In this document: positions 1 through 12,100 of the stretch, in pieces
Numbering within the stretch: position 1 is the stretch's first letter
Layout of the letters: each line of letters opens with the position of its first letter
Source of the DNA: Verrucomicrobiota bacterium
GTDB lineage: Bacteria > Chlamydiota > Chlamydiia > Chlamydiales > Rhabdochlamydiaceae
Assembly: GCA_018239985.1 (NCBI GenBank)
Contig: JAFEGK010000007.1
Location: 22,295 to 86,294, forward strand
Direction: 5' to 3'
Length of the DNA stretch: 64,000 nt
The notes under the pieces: generated by a model
Seen by the model: only the letters and a program-made list of their open reading frames with translations
Databases searched by the model: none
Told to the model about the DNA's origin: nothing
Program-made: the position numbers and the translations under genes

Positions 1-64
1 TTGAATCGAAAATCGGCCAAAATAATCCCGAAAATTGGCGAAACCTGGGTTTGTGGACAGTCTC
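1..64. repeat. Arm of dispersed palindromic repeat (copy cut by window edge)
   Basis: These 64 bases are an exact reverse complement of 18814-18877, the left arm of the 170-bp palindromic element that follows recD2. The outer end reads GTTTGTGGACAGTCTC. The rest of this copy must lie left of the window. The match is long enough that chance is excluded, so the element is dispersed in the genome. An open frame runs from a TTG at base 1 through the repeat into the DUF192 gene, but that part is repeat sequence and not protein. Confidence 0.9.
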
Positions 65-84
65 TAAGAGGGTCTCTTTTCCCG

Positions 85-549
85 ATGACATGGAATATAC
101 GTAATATAATCGCCCTCTTTTTGGTTATTATTCATTCTGCATATGGCGCTGAGCTTACTTATTTGACGACCAAAATCAGTGCGCCCAAAGGCGAGATTTT
201 AGCTGAAATAGCCGATACACAAATTAAACGCTCTCGCGGGTTGAGCTATCGACAAAATTTGCCTCAAGGTCAAAGCATGCTATTTGTTTATCAAGTTCCC
301 GGCTACCACCCTATATGGATGAAGGGGATGAATTTTGCCATTGATGTTTTATGGTTGAATGCAGATAAAATAATCACTTATATGGTGCCCAATTTTTCTC
401 CTAAAGCTTACTACAAGAATGGATCTATTTCCCATCATTCCCCCCAGCCTGACACGTTGTATGTGGTGGAACTACCTGCTGGTGACGCCAGCAGACTTGG
501 TATCACGGTAGGAACAGAGCTCTTTTTTCAACTCCCAGCATCAAAATAG
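85..549 (+). CDS. DUF192 family secreted protein
   Basis: A 154-residue protein of the DUF192 family (PF02643), small beta-rich proteins of unknown biochemical role, usually exported. The N terminus MTWNIRNIIALFLVIIHS is a hydrophobic signal peptide followed by SAYGAE, a plausible cleavage region. Family hallmarks are visible: the RSRGLSYR segment, MLFVY and the WMKGMNFAIDVLWLN stretch. I chose the ATG at 85 because the frame upstream belongs to a repeat arm and because GAGGG lies about ten bases before it. The gene stands alone between the repeat and a decayed tRNA-Asn tail. It has no visible operon partner. The family assignment is good; the function is unknown. Confidence 0.85.
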   Translation: MTWNIRNIIALFLVIIHSAYGAELTYLTTKISAPKGEILAEIADTQIKRSRGLSYRQNLPQGQSMLFVYQVPGYHPIWMKGMNFAIDVLWLNADKIITYMVPNFSPKAYYKNGSISHHSPQPDTLYVVELPAGDASRLGITVGTELFFQLPASK

Positions 550-620
550 GAACAAAAAAAGCACTTAGTATTCTAACTCTAAACGCTTTAGATACACAGA
601 CTGAGGATGCTAGATTTGAA
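545..620. repeat. Decayed copy of tRNA-Asn 3' end plus terminator (att-like direct repeat)
   Basis: This stretch aligns in the same orientation with 14483-14556, which holds the terminator and the 3' end of the intact tRNA-Asn gene. Shared blocks include ATAGGAA, AACAAAAA, GCACTTAG and GGATGCTAGATT. The terminator hairpin is broken here by substitutions, and the match stops inside the T arm. A truncated copy of a tRNA 3' end in direct orientation is the usual scar of integration at a tRNA gene, so 620-14540 may be an old island. Duplication by another route is possible. Confidence 0.7.
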
Positions 621-703
621 TTTTATCCAAGTAAAGAAAACCTGGCCCTTCAGGGTGGGGTTCACCACAAAATGACATCGGATATGTCATATTGAGACTC
701 AGA

Positions 704-1861
704 ATGACATTTAAACTTATAAATAGATTCTTTGAAGAGCCAAATAAAAGCTACTTTCTTTTCGGGCCAAGAGGCACCGGAAAATCGACCCTTTCCCAAA
801 GACGGCATTCGAATGCCCTGATCATTGATCTGCGCCTATCGGATCTAAAACTCAGACTTGCCACCAACCCAGGGCATCTACTAGAACTTGTGCGCGCTCA
901 GCCAAAAGGGCAGATTGTTATTATCGATGAGATTCAAAAAGTGCCTGAGCTCCTTTCGCTCGTCCATGTGCTTATTGAAGAAAAGCAGGGCTGGATTTTC
1001 ATTCTTACAGTTTCAAGCTCCCGCAAGCTCAAAAGAGCCGGAGTAGATCTACTTGCGGGACGAGCCCTTAAAAAACACTTGCATCCCTTTATGGCCGCGG
1101 AACTTGGAGAATTATTTGACTTTGAGCAGGTCATCAAATACGGATTACTCCCCCTTCGATTTGATGGGGAAGATCCCTTAGACACACTCAAAACTTATGT
1201 CGCACTTTACTTAGAGGAAGAGGTGAAGGCCGAAGGAATTGTGCGCAATATCGAACCGTTTGCCCGTTTTTTACAAGCCATGAGCTTCTCTCATGGAATG
1301 CAATTAAACCTAACAAATGTCGCACGTGAGTGTATGGTGAAAAGGACCACTGTAACCAGTTGGATTTCAATTTTAGAAGACCTCCTCATCGGTTTTCAAT
1401 TGCAGGTTTTTACAAAAAGGCCAAAAAGAGAACTGAGTGCCCATCCGAAATTTTATTATTTCGACGCCGGTGTATATCGAGCCATACGCCCTCAATCACT
1501 TGGGGATCCTCTCTCAGATATTGAAGGACCAGCTTTAGAGGGTCTAGTCGCACAACACTTAATGGCCTGGTGTGATTATACTCCGGGAGATAATACCTTG
1601 AACTTTTGGCGCACTCGTTCTGGTGTAGAAGTCGACTTCATCTTGCATAGCCCTTTAGGATTGTGGGCAATCCAAGTGAAAAATTCCCGACAAATTTCTC
1701 AGGACGATCTGCGACCCTTAAAAATCTTTCTGGAAGATTACCCAGAAGCCAAAGCCATTTTTCTCCACAGAGGAATGGATAGACTCATAAAGGGTAATAT
1801 TCTCTGTATGCCCTGCTCCGAATTCCTTGCGAGCTTAAAACCGAACAAAAGTTTATCATAG
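704..1861 (+). CDS. AAA_14/DUF4143 ATPase (first of two)
   Basis: A 385-residue protein with an N-terminal AAA+ ATPase domain of the AAA_14 type and a C-terminal DUF4143 domain. Walker A reads GPRGTGKS near residue 21, Walker B reads IVIIDEIQK near residue 70, and the sensor region SSSRKLKRAG follows. The C-terminal half carries VEVDFIL then IQVKNS, the acidic-residue and E/Q-x-K spacing of a PD-(D/E)xK-like fold, although Q replaces the usual E. I placed the start at ATG 704; an in-frame TTG at 692 is possible, and neither has a strong ribosome site. An inverted repeat ATGACAT/ATGTCAT lies at 672-690. The family is common in bacteria and archaea and of unknown role. A second member is at 19151-20290. 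Confidence 0.8.
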   Translation: MTFKLINRFFEEPNKSYFLFGPRGTGKSTLSQRRHSNALIIDLRLSDLKLRLATNPGHLLELVRAQPKGQIVIIDEIQKVPELLSLVHVLIEEKQGWIFILTVSSSRKLKRAGVDLLAGRALKKHLHPFMAAELGELFDFEQVIKYGLLPLRFDGEDPLDTLKTYVALYLEEEVKAEGIVRNIEPFARFLQAMSFSHGMQLNLTNVARECMVKRTTVTSWISILEDLLIGFQLQVFTKRPKRELSAHPKFYYFDAGVYRAIRPQSLGDPLSDIEGPALEGLVAQHLMAWCDYTPGDNTLNFWRTRSGVEVDFILHSPLGLWAIQVKNSRQISQDDLRPLKIFLEDYPEAKAIFLHRGMDRLIKGNILCMPCSEFLASLKPNKSLS

Positions 1862-1946
1862 GCGAAAAACCCCAGCAGAAGCCAAGGTTGTAAGCCGACC
1901 AAGGGATTAAGATTGTCTACCCCGCTTATCGTGGCAGGTGTCATTT

Positions 1947-2990
1947 TTATTGTTTTGGAGCGTGTGAATCAGAAGAAGGAGTAAGGATCACTTTTCCCTC
2001 AGATAGCTTATGGGAATAAGTGAGCAAAAGATCTTTCCATCCTTCAAATCCGGAGGTCCCTTGCACTTGTGTTACAAACTCCCCCTGTTTAACGAGCTCT
2101 TGTATCAAGTTAAGCGAACGCATTTTATGCAACAAAGAGGATTTATTTACCCATGTACTGACCCAAAATCCTTCAACCCTCTTCCTCTCAAAGATCAGGC
2201 TTTTGGCGCTAATTTCTTTACACGCCTCTCTTGACATTGCTCCATAGACGACCATGACAGATCCCTCTGGCATGACATTCAACATCTTACCTGTGGCCTC
2301 TCCCGCAATGGCGTCAAAGGCAATTGTCGCATCAAGCGATCTTGTCATTTCCCCTAGTTTCTGAAGATATTGCTCATCTTGAGAGTTGAGGGTCCATTTC
2401 TCACCGCTATTCGTTAGTTTCTCGACTTGAGCCTGATTTCTGACGATATTGACAACCGGTATGTGATGCATCTTGGCAAGGGCCCGTATCTTGGAGGCTA
2501 GTTGACTTGCTGCTGCATTTAACACGATCCCCTTATGTCCTTCTTTTTTTGCTTGCTCGATCATCGCTACTGCAGAGAACCCGTTTACGAGCAATGTGGC
2601 CCCCTGCTCATCAGAAACGCTCTCTTTTAGAATGACGCATTCTCTTTGCTTAGCAATAAAATACTCAGCCCAAACTCCTGCCCTACCCCTCAGTGCAACA
2701 GCAACCCGCTTGCCTTTCAGCCACCAGCCCAATGCCCCGCCGCCGGTTTCAACGACCGTCCCCATCCCTTCGATTCCCGGCACAGAGGGTAGGACGAGTT
2801 TGGTCCCATAAACTCCCAGCAAATAGGCCAGGTCCGAAGGGTTGCAAGTCGCTGCCCCCATTTTGACCAAGACTTCGCCTGGCCCCGGCTTTGGAATGGG
2901 TAGTTCCACCACTTTTAAACTTTGGATTGCTTTTTCGATATCCGCTGCTGGAGTATCGATTTGAATTGCTTTCATCTTACGTTGCGTCAT
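1947..2990 (-). CDS. MDR-family quinone/alkene oxidoreductase
   Basis: A 347-residue medium-chain dehydrogenase/reductase of the quinone reductase branch, expected to move hydride from NADPH to quinones or enoyl-type substrates in the cytosol. The GroES-like N-terminal domain shows KPGPGEVLVKM and the PSVPGIEGMGTVVETG segment, a family signature without zinc cysteine ligands. The Rossmann part contains NAAASQLASKIRALAK, where the usual glycine pattern is replaced by N-A-A-A, and TIAFDAIAGEATG. The start is the ATG at 2990 with GAGA just upstream; the ATG at 2975 (MKAIQI) is equally plausible from family length. It converges with the ATPase gene and is divergent from the giant gene. Confidence 0.8.
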   Translation of the reverse strand: MTQRKMKAIQIDTPAADIEKAIQSLKVVELPIPKPGPGEVLVKMGAATCNPSDLAYLLGVYGTKLVLPSVPGIEGMGTVVETGGGALGWWLKGKRVAVALRGRAGVWAEYFIAKQRECVILKESVSDEQGATLLVNGFSAVAMIEQAKKEGHKGIVLNAAASQLASKIRALAKMHHIPVVNIVRNQAQVEKLTNSGEKWTLNSQDEQYLQKLGEMTRSLDATIAFDAIAGEATGKMLNVMPEGSVMVVYGAMSREACKEISAKSLIFERKRVEGFWVSTWVNKSSLLHKMRSLNLIQELVKQGEFVTQVQGTSGFEGWKDLLLTYSHKLSEGKVILTPSSDSHAPKQ

Positions 2991-3066
2991 AATCTCATAT
3001 ATAGAGCAATATTCTAATATACGAAAATCAAATTTTCACTCAGTCCATCTTGGCCTTGGTTTACTA

Positions 3067-3095
3067 TTTACAATCAAAAACGTCTCTCATATAAA
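3067..3095 (+). promoter_or_regulatory. Sigma-70-like promoter of the giant gene
   Basis: TTTACA at 3067-3072 and TATAAA at 3090-3095 are separated by exactly 17 bases. Transcription would begin near 3101-3103, at or next to the GTG start codon at 3103, and no ribosome-binding sequence is present. The transcript may therefore be leaderless or nearly so. Read by eye only. Confidence 0.5.
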
Positions 3096-3102
3096 CCATT
3101 AT

Positions 3103-6100
3103 GTGAGCACAGGTGATTTTTTTCTTAACATAAATCATAAACTTCAGCATCTCCATAATGCGATGGTCAATAGCGATTTTCAAACCGCTGGGAGGCTTTA
3201 TGTTCAGATAAAAGGGGAAATTCAGGCAGCAGGTGCAGTTTTTGAAAGAGAGAAGGACAAAATTGCTGCTCTCAACCGCTTAGAATCCCAGCTTTGGGAG
3301 CAGTATGATGAAGCAAGTTGCCTGACTGCGATGCTCAGTGCTCACCTTGTCGGTCGAGTCACTTTGGAGCAATGCATTTCGGAGTTAGACGAGTGCGTGG
3401 TTGCACTCGCAAAAAGGACGCGGTTTAGCCAGCGGAGTGTGGGTGAAAATGCTAAATTACTCGCCGAGCAGCGCCGACTCTATGAGGAGATCAATCAACG
3501 TCTAAAGGAAGAACCTAATGTTAACTTAGGGCCTAAGTTTCAAGAGGTGACTGGTCATATCGCCCAACTTTCCGTGTACATGGAATTGCGTCAAGAATAT
3601 TCGGCTGTCTGGGATAGCATTGGGGACAGCTGGGGCGCTTTAGAAAAGCAGTCTGAGCAGCTGGAAACTTCTCGGGCTTTACCGGAAGTGAATCACTTTC
3701 CTGACATGTTGGCTGGTCTTCGGCAACTTCAAGCTCTCATGAAAAAGTATGCGATATTTCTAAAGCAACGGCCCAATTTTGCTGAGGATATCGATAAGCT
3801 CTTGAAGTCCGACATTAAGATGCTGGAAAACAGCGCAATGGATTTTTACGACGAGCTTTGTGGTCAGCTTGGGGCTGAGCTGTCTGAAGCCCGCATGCGC
3901 TTCGATGCGGCGCTAATCGAATCCGATATCAAAGAGATGCGCCTTGCCCATGCCTACTGGAGGCAGGTGGAAGGGCGCTTAAGGGATGCCTCTGCCAAGC
4001 TGCTGCAGGAGGCTCATGGGGTCGATAAAAGGTTGATCTCTTTTGCAAAAGCGCAGGAGGCGAAAATTAAAAAAATCCTCGCTTATCCCGGCAGGAGTCT
4101 CGAGAGAGCCGCAGAGGAAATCGACTCATACTATGAAGAATCGAGAGAGATAAGGGGCGAGGAATTTGCTCCAAAAGATGTTAGGAAAAACTTTCGTAAA
4201 AAAGCCCCTGTCTCTAAGGAGCTCAAGGCCCGTTTAGCGCTTCATCAACGCCGTTTAGCTCCGGTGGTTGAGTGGGATGAGAAAACCAAGCGGTGGATAG
4301 GGATTGGTTTGCTGGGTCTTGAAGTGCTTAGTGGCGTTCAGGGTGCTGTGGGGCTTTGGAGAGAAGGACGGCAGATAGAGCAAATGGGTGAGCGTCTGCA
4401 TTGGAAACAGATTGAAGCGATTCCCCTGGAGGAAAGGGAGAGAATCGACCGAGATGCCAGTATCATCGGGAGCCTGCTTTCTCAAGGAAATAGGGTCGTC
4501 ACGATGGATGAGTCGGCTTACCAAACGTTGATTAGGAAGTTAAGTGAGGCAGGTCGTGAAGCCCTGGCACCTTATCGTCTAGGAAGAGCCTTTGACAAGC
4601 CAGCAGATGTTGTGATGAAGGAGTACACCGACTCTCAGATACGCCTGCATCTCTCTCCTGAGGTAGAATACGTGGCGCCGTCTAACCGTTTAATTAATCG
4701 AGTATCTAGGATCTTCTCTGATATCTTATACGGTGCTGGCTATGAAACTCCAGAACATTTGGAAGCTAGGCTAGCACCACGGGTTAGAGAGCTATCCGAA
4801 AAAGCAAATGAGCTCCGTATTGAGGCAAGCAATCTCATTGAGGCCGCAGAAAAATATGGGTTGAGCGCCAAAATCGAGGTTCCAGATATCCCTACAGCAA
4901 TTAGGGATGTCGCTGTTGAGCAGGCTCTGCCAAAAGTGTCTGCTGATTTGCAGAGGGCAGAAAAAGAGGTTGAGGCCCTGCGGGGGCGTTTTGTCACCTC
5001 TCAGCAGTTGGAAAAGCAATTGGTCCAGCTGAAGGGCTTCATGGAAAGGGAGCCGAAAGGGCCAATGGACAACCGTTTATTTCAGCATCTTGTCCTCCCA
5101 TTTTCAGGGAAGGCAACAGGTTTTGAAGGTTACTCTCCAGCCGCAATGCTAGACTATAACCTGATGCTTGCAGAGCAGTGGGTCGAGGCAATCGAGGAAA
5201 ATCCGCTCTGCTCAACGGAAGACAAAAGCGAATTATGTCATACGATCTTTTCTGATCGGGCTCCTATCGAGGATCCAGAACTCAAGGTCTTTAGGGGTCT
5301 TCGGGACTCTTTGCGCACCGCTGTCCGAATGACGAGGGCGATGCGCGGTGATCTCGACACTTTTCATAGAGAAGTTGCAGCGCAATTAAAGACGATGCGA
5401 AAAGGGGATAGTTTTTTCCTTCACTCAGGGTGGAAAACCCCTGCGGGAGCTCATAGCATCGCTATAGAGTTTATCAATGAAGGGAAATCCTATTCGGTCA
5501 GGATATACAATCAGGGCGAAGGGCTTGAACGACATGCTAAACCGGAAAAGGGCCCTCCTAGCTATCTGACATTTCTCGAATGGGAAAATATCGATCCAGA
5601 GATGATTGCCTCTCCGGCATTTCTTGGCTCTTTGGCCGCTCTGGATCGAGGCGAGTTTGGCGATAAAGTCGGGCCGGAAGAGATGTATGAGACGATCATG
5701 CCGATGTTAGAAGGGCAATACAGTCGCAGGTCCTACTCCGACGAGCATACTCAAAGGCTCCTTTCAGTTGGCCACTGCACCCGGACAAGTTTGGAGGCCA
5801 TTTATCACCAACATTTGGATCACACCGGTCGTTTCGATCGATTCACTCTCCTAACTCGGGTAAAAGCACTCCAGCACATGTACAAGACATTCCAGAGCAA
5901 TCTTATCGAAGAGAAACAGAGCAGAGAACTGCTCAGGCTAGGGGCTCAGCAGATTGCTCATGATATCACAGGCGCATCGGCCATGGTATTCTCTGATGGG
6001 GAACGGATCTATGTGCAAGAGCTGCTTGAACAAGTCGAAAAATCTATCGAAGCTGCCGATAGGGTAGACAGTGAAGCTCAAAGGAGCGCTAGACCTCTTA

Positions 6101-9100
6101 TCGATGTGAGTGTGCCGGCTAAGGTGATGGGCAAAGAGGTCGATTTTTACACGACACCCACTTTGGCCCCTCCGTTGAAATTTGGAGAGCGTTCCAAATT
6201 GGAAGTTGTCGATGTAGATCGGCTTTCTTTGATGATTAGAACTTACACCCCTTCCCCGGCAACTGTTGCCCACCATCTTGCCTCTGTGATAGATACCATG
6301 AGCACCCCTGAAGAGTTCCGAGTCTTCTTTCCCGAGTTAATCCAGAGACTCCCATTCGAAGTGCCGGCAAATTCCACTTCCCCGATTCCTTTCTGGTCGG
6401 AGATCCCTCCTGAAGATGCTGCTCGATTACTCGATAATCTGGTAAATGGCAACTGGAATTTCGCTATGGGGCTTGTGGCGCATCGATCTGGGACGATGCG
6501 GTCTATAGATACGATGGTCCTCCTGAAGATATTGACTCTAGCTGATATTCTTGTGCAACAACTTCCCGAGAAAGACCGTGTAAGACTCGATCACCTGCTC
6601 CTCCCAGTACATCGTCTATTTTTGGAAAATTCGATGCCGAATTCAGAACTGACAAACGCCTCTTGGCAAAAGCAGTTTGCCCAGCTGCAAAACTATTGGC
6701 TAGAGCGTCGTAAGGATGTGGACCCTTCAGGACCTTCCTTTTTCTTTACTGAAGGCTTCGTTCCCGGAATGTCTTGGCAAGGGATCGAATACGGCGCCGA
6801 GCCAAGTTACGATGAAGGACAATGGGCTCCCCAGTTAGGTCATGATCGGGGAGATCGTCTAGTTGCCCCTTGGCGCGCTTTTGAATGGGCAGTTGATTGG
6901 GTCGAAAGCAATCCTAAAGCTATCCCGGAAAAAATGAGTTCACGAATGAAGGCAGGGCTCGCTCTTTCATCTGAACGAGCTCTTCCTAAGGGGTTTTACA
7001 TTCTTTATGCAATTAGTATAGATTTAGGGCTGCTCAATGCAGGTTATTCTGATGATAACATTCTCACGTCCCCCCCGCAGGGTTTCCTTGATAAACCCCG
7101 CCTCTCAGCGACGTTTTCAAAAGAAGAAAAAATGAGCCCTCCCTGCGTAATATTCAAATATCAAAGTCGCTGGAATTTCGAATATATCGAGGATGTATCC
7201 ATGATTGGAATGCCCAGCAGCCTGAGCGGTGTTCAAACAGGAAGTTTGCCAAAAGTGGCAGAGAATCGTAAGCCGCTCTACATTGAAAGCGGCGGATCGA
7301 AATTGATGGGGAACCTGCGTAAGCGCATTCCCCCCACAGCGCGCGTTCTTTACCGTGAAGAAATTGCAACGCTCGACATCCCGGCTCAGCTCGCGAGGCG
7401 TCTAGAAGGGTGCAGCTCAATTAAGAGCCTCCAAATTTCTGAAACACTGGCCCTTTTTAACGAAAACCGAGAGCTGCTCGATCGCCCTGACACGCTCCAA
7501 CTGCTGGGAAAACTTTTGCTCGAACCAGGTTTGCTCGAACATCACCTCAGCAGCAACCCTGCAGCCGCCGAGGCAACCCTAAGGACTCTCTCGACGATGT
7601 TTGAGGAACACTATCGTCTGAAGGAGGCATTGGGAGAGATGGAAAAGGGGGCAGCACTCCTCCAGTTCTATCATCCGATTTCCCAGATTGTAGCTAAGTT
7701 TTCAGATATGGCGTTTTTCGATGCCCGCACCAGGTGGCGGCAGCTGCTCACTCAAGACATCACCCCTGAGCAACGTTCCCGTTTTGCAGCCGATTTGGCG
7801 ATGTCGTATGCCGATTCAGAGACCTTGGGACCCGACGCAGTCGACGACATCATCTCAGCTCTTCTGTTTTTTGATATGGTTCCATTAAGCCCATCCCATC
7901 CGTTATGGAGTAAAGAACAACAGCAGCAATTCAACGATCTTCCAAAACGGTTGGCAGGCCTATTGCATCAAGCCCTTCCAGATAAAGATGACCTTGTCCT
8001 TTCGCGTGCCATCAGCCGAGTTGTTCCAGATTTCACTGAGCGTTCATTCTACCGCAGCAAAACCGACTCTCACCTATTTGTCGATGAGGCGGGCGATGTC
8101 GAAGTCAATCTTCTAACCGGACATGTATGGATCCGAAATGGCCTACCGCGCGTCTTGCCCTGGTATGTTTTATATCAGGCGCCGATCGAATCGCTCAGTG
8201 CGGCCCACAACCAGCGCTGGCTTGAAACTGTTCCTGGCCACTTTCGCTGCAGCACGCCTCAAGGTGAATTGTTTATTCTTACTGGTGAATATCAAAATGT
8301 CAAAGAGGTTCATTGGAAGCGTGGGGAGACCCTACTTAGGCACAGCTTCTGGAATGGGATATCGAACCCTGCTACTTCAGGGGTAAAATTTATCCAGCAA
8401 TCGGGGCTTTTGTGGCTCGATACTGAAGTTGCGCACGCAGGTTTGGTAACGGAGGACCTTACCCCCCATTACCATTTAGATATCCCTAATGACTCTGTGC
8501 AGGAGGTCAAAGCCAATAACGGCCTGGTTCTTGGAGAAGTCCCAGAGGCATTTGCGCTATTAGATGCTCCAACTTTCATCGGAACATGGATCGATCGAGA
8601 TTCTGGTCAAATTGAAAAGATCGAGATTCCGCGCCTTGGCTTGGAATTTAACATTCATACGGTTAACGGGCAGAGGCGCGCCTATTGCCCCCGCTTTCCA
8701 GGATGGTATGCTCCTGTAGATACTCATATCCCTGCCCTTGGAAAAATCACAGATTACATGCTCCTCTACAAGGATCTGCCCGATGGAACAATAGTAAAGC
8801 AGGTCATAATCCCAAGCTGGACCCTAGAGCATGGGACACCTCTTGCGCCGACCTTAGAGCCAAAAACCGGTGGAGATCTTAAAACAAGAGCTGCTGTGTA
8901 TCGGTACAATATCGATGAAGAGAGTGGGCAGCTGCGCCCCCTCACGGGCGCTGGAGCACTCCACCTTGCGTCCTACTATCTGCATCAGCGAGACTATAGA
9001 AGAGCTATTGAGCTCATGGATGAACCGGGTATTGCAATTGCCAAACTTGACAATGAGCAGCGACAGCGCATCATCACCCTCACGAAGATGCCCGAAACAA

Positions 9101-12100
9101 CAAAAGATTACTCCCCTGCATCTCTAGCGGCAGCAATGGAGGCCCATTATCTTTTGATCCGCGATGCGTGGCATTTTGGGACTCGCACCCAGGTTGGCGA
9201 CATCGACATTCCCAACCCCTGGGAAAGAAAATGGAGCCAAGTCCAGTTCGCCAAAGATTTTTTGGAATATTTACAAGTTGCAGACCAAATGGGGATTTAT
9301 ACTCTCTCTGCTGAAAAGATGAGCCTCCTCACAGCCTATGCCCAGCAGCTGGCGGAGATAGTTCGAAGAGGCGACATGGGTCATATAGCGAATTGGTACT
9401 ATTACGAGCTTCAAGACACAACCAATATGCTCAAAAAAAGACTGTCTGTGCCCCTCGAAGGTGCCACCTATTCCGGCGGAGGCTGGTATACGACAACTAT
9501 GATTCAAAAAAATAACGACTACTGGAATCTTGAAGGGGGGGTTGGTGAAGTGCAGGAGTATTCTAGGGACTACTTGGAAAAACGGGCAGAATATAATTCC
9601 TATTATAAACGCCGAGTGAACTTAACTGACGTCGTCGTCAACGGAGAAAAGGTGCGGGATTTGCCCGCGCCGCAACAGGGCGATAAATTCCTAGAATGGG
9701 TCAATGTTGAACTCGATTTTTTTAACCTCTACCTGAAGGTCCGCTACCCAACGGCTGAAAATCTGCGCCAATTAGTGGTCTACTTGACAGGCGTCGAGCC
9801 TGTGGATAATCCCAGAGCAGAGGCGATCGCTGCCTTGCGCGCCCATCGAATGCGAACAAACTTCCTACACACACGCGTTCTATGGACGTTGATTCTTTCG
9901 GTTCTCCTCAACCCGGACGAGTGGCCTACTTCTGGCCGCAAGTATATTGGTACAAAGATCAATCCTTGGCATGATCTCCCTTATCAATCCCCAAAATATA
10001 AGGGACCGGAGTCAAGGATTGAGCGGGCAGCTATCCCCGAGCCGCTTCTTGCCAAGCAAACCCAACCAACCAACTTTCCCGATGCCGGATTTGAGCTCTG
10101 CACAAAACTAAAGCCCGATGTCGTCGAACTGCACCGGCCGATGCTCTCGCAATTTGGGGAGGTCATGCAGATGCGCCCGATGCAAGCTGCCGAAAGACAG
10201 TTGCGCGACCAGGAGCTCAAAAGGCTAGAAGCGGTTTTCGATGTTGCCACCGAGGACCCCTATTTGAAAGGGGCATTTGGATCGGTCGCCAAAGAGGTAG
10301 AGGAATTTCGACAGCATCTCGAAGACGAAACCCTCTTCGGCGTCAAAGCTGGAGAAGAGCAGAAACTTCAAACATGGAGCAAAGAGCTAGGCGATACTGC
10401 CCAGCTGCTGCAGTATGACCTAGAACAGGCGCAACATCTTGTCGTCGAACTTGCCAATAAAGAGCCTGAAGATCCAATCCTGCGAGCCCGACTGCGTCAA
10501 GAATTGGGAGGCAAGACGCTCGAACCGATCGAATTCAATGAACTTGCCTCCTTTCTTCTGACCCGCGATTTAGACGAGATGCACCGCCGCTTGCCGCAAC
10601 TATCTGCCGAAGAAATCCACCGCCTCTTTGACATGACCGTCGAGGCCCTGAAAATCGGCCGTCTGCAAAGAATGGCCTCATTTCAAAAACAATTAGTCGA
10701 TACCCTGTATGCAGCAGTCAAACGGGGCGATCCTCCGATGGAAATCAGCCGGATTGGCAAGTTGCTCCATGCCGCACATAGCTACCATCCCTCCTATGCC
10801 AGCGACGAAAGACCCGAATACCTGGTCTATGATTATTTCATGAGCAAGAGCGACCCCGCCTTCAGACTGCGTGAAGATCAGGTGGAGGTTCTCGAGGCGC
10901 TGCCCCAGACTCAGTTTCATGCCCATTCAGACCACCTCACCGGCGTTCTGCTCGAAGCGATCATGGGATTCGGCAAAACAGCAGTAGTCAGCGTCCTGCA
11001 GGCGATCCAATCGGCAGACGGAGAAAAACTGGTCGCCGTCTCGATGCCCGAGGTGCTCCTCCCCTCTATGTCCGCCACCCTAGAGCGGCTCTTAAGCGCA
11101 GGTTTCCGCCGCCGCGTTGAAGTGGTCAATTTCGGAAGAGACAGCGACATTTCTGCCCCGGCGCTCCGCCATATGCTCGAGCGATTAGAATCGATCCGCA
11201 GCAATCGAAGAGTCATGCTAATCAGCAGCGGCAGCGCACTTAGCATCGCCCTCCGTTTTGCAGAATTGTGCCTAGAGGGAAACACCGTCACTGACGAGCA
11301 GCTAGAGCTGATGGGCAAAATCGTCGATATTTTACGCACCTCCGGCGCCGCCAATCTCGACGAGGTTGACCTCCTGCTCGATGTGCTGCGGGCCCACCTC
11401 TTTACCCTCGGCGACCGGGAGCGGATGCACAAAGATCTCGAAAGAGCCTCGGTATCCCTCTTTCAAGCAGTCGCCACCGATCCAAAGCTGCGCAATCTCA
11501 TCCGCTGGCCCTTCGCTGAAAGCACAAGCTCCATCCCCTTTTCCGAAGACAACTACAAGCAGCACGCCAAACAAGCCCTCATCGACGCTGTGCTCGCCGG
11601 TAAAATATGCCCCGACGATCATGCGCTCCAGAGCTTTTTGGAAGGCCTTGACAAAACAAGTCGCGCGCACATAAGCGCCTATCTCAATGCTACACCGCCC
11701 CGCCCGGAGGCCTTGATCCTACTTTTCAGTCGACTGAGTCCAGACGAGCGTAAAACCCTCGCAGCCTATATTGTCGATGGACAAAATGCCGATGCCTTGC
11801 TAGCCACTTTCTCGACAAAAGAAAGAGCTGCAATCGATGATTACCGCCAAGGACGCATCGACCCGGCTTACTCATATGTAGCAGAAATCCACAATCCACG
11901 AATCCGCAACCTCCTTGCCTCATTAAAAGAGCAAATCTCTTCCCTATTTCCCTTAGTGATGAACAAAATTTTGGGAGAGAATTTCGGCCCGATGCCAAAA
12001 GAGTGGCGTGCCGATCAGCCCGACATGGATTTCATCGCCATTCCCTATCATGGAAGTGACAATCCGGTCAAACGCTCGCTGCACGGCACCGTGACAGAAA

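Noticed and set aside
1-84. N-terminal extension of the DUF192 gene from a TTG at base 1
   Set aside because: The first 64 bases are an arm of a dispersed palindrome, and a good signal peptide with its own ribosome site starts at 85.
640-690. Terminator or regulatory RNA upstream of the first ATPase
   Set aside because: Only a short ATGACAT/ATGTCAT inverted repeat is seen, without a T run or a conserved fold.
3101-3106. ATG at 3101 as start of the giant gene
   Set aside because: It is followed directly by TGA; the working start is the GTG at 3103 in another frame.
10917-11432. 171-codon serine/arginine-rich open frame antisense to the giant gene
   Set aside because: Low-complexity translation of the C-rich strand; it covers the P-loop and DEVD region of the real gene.
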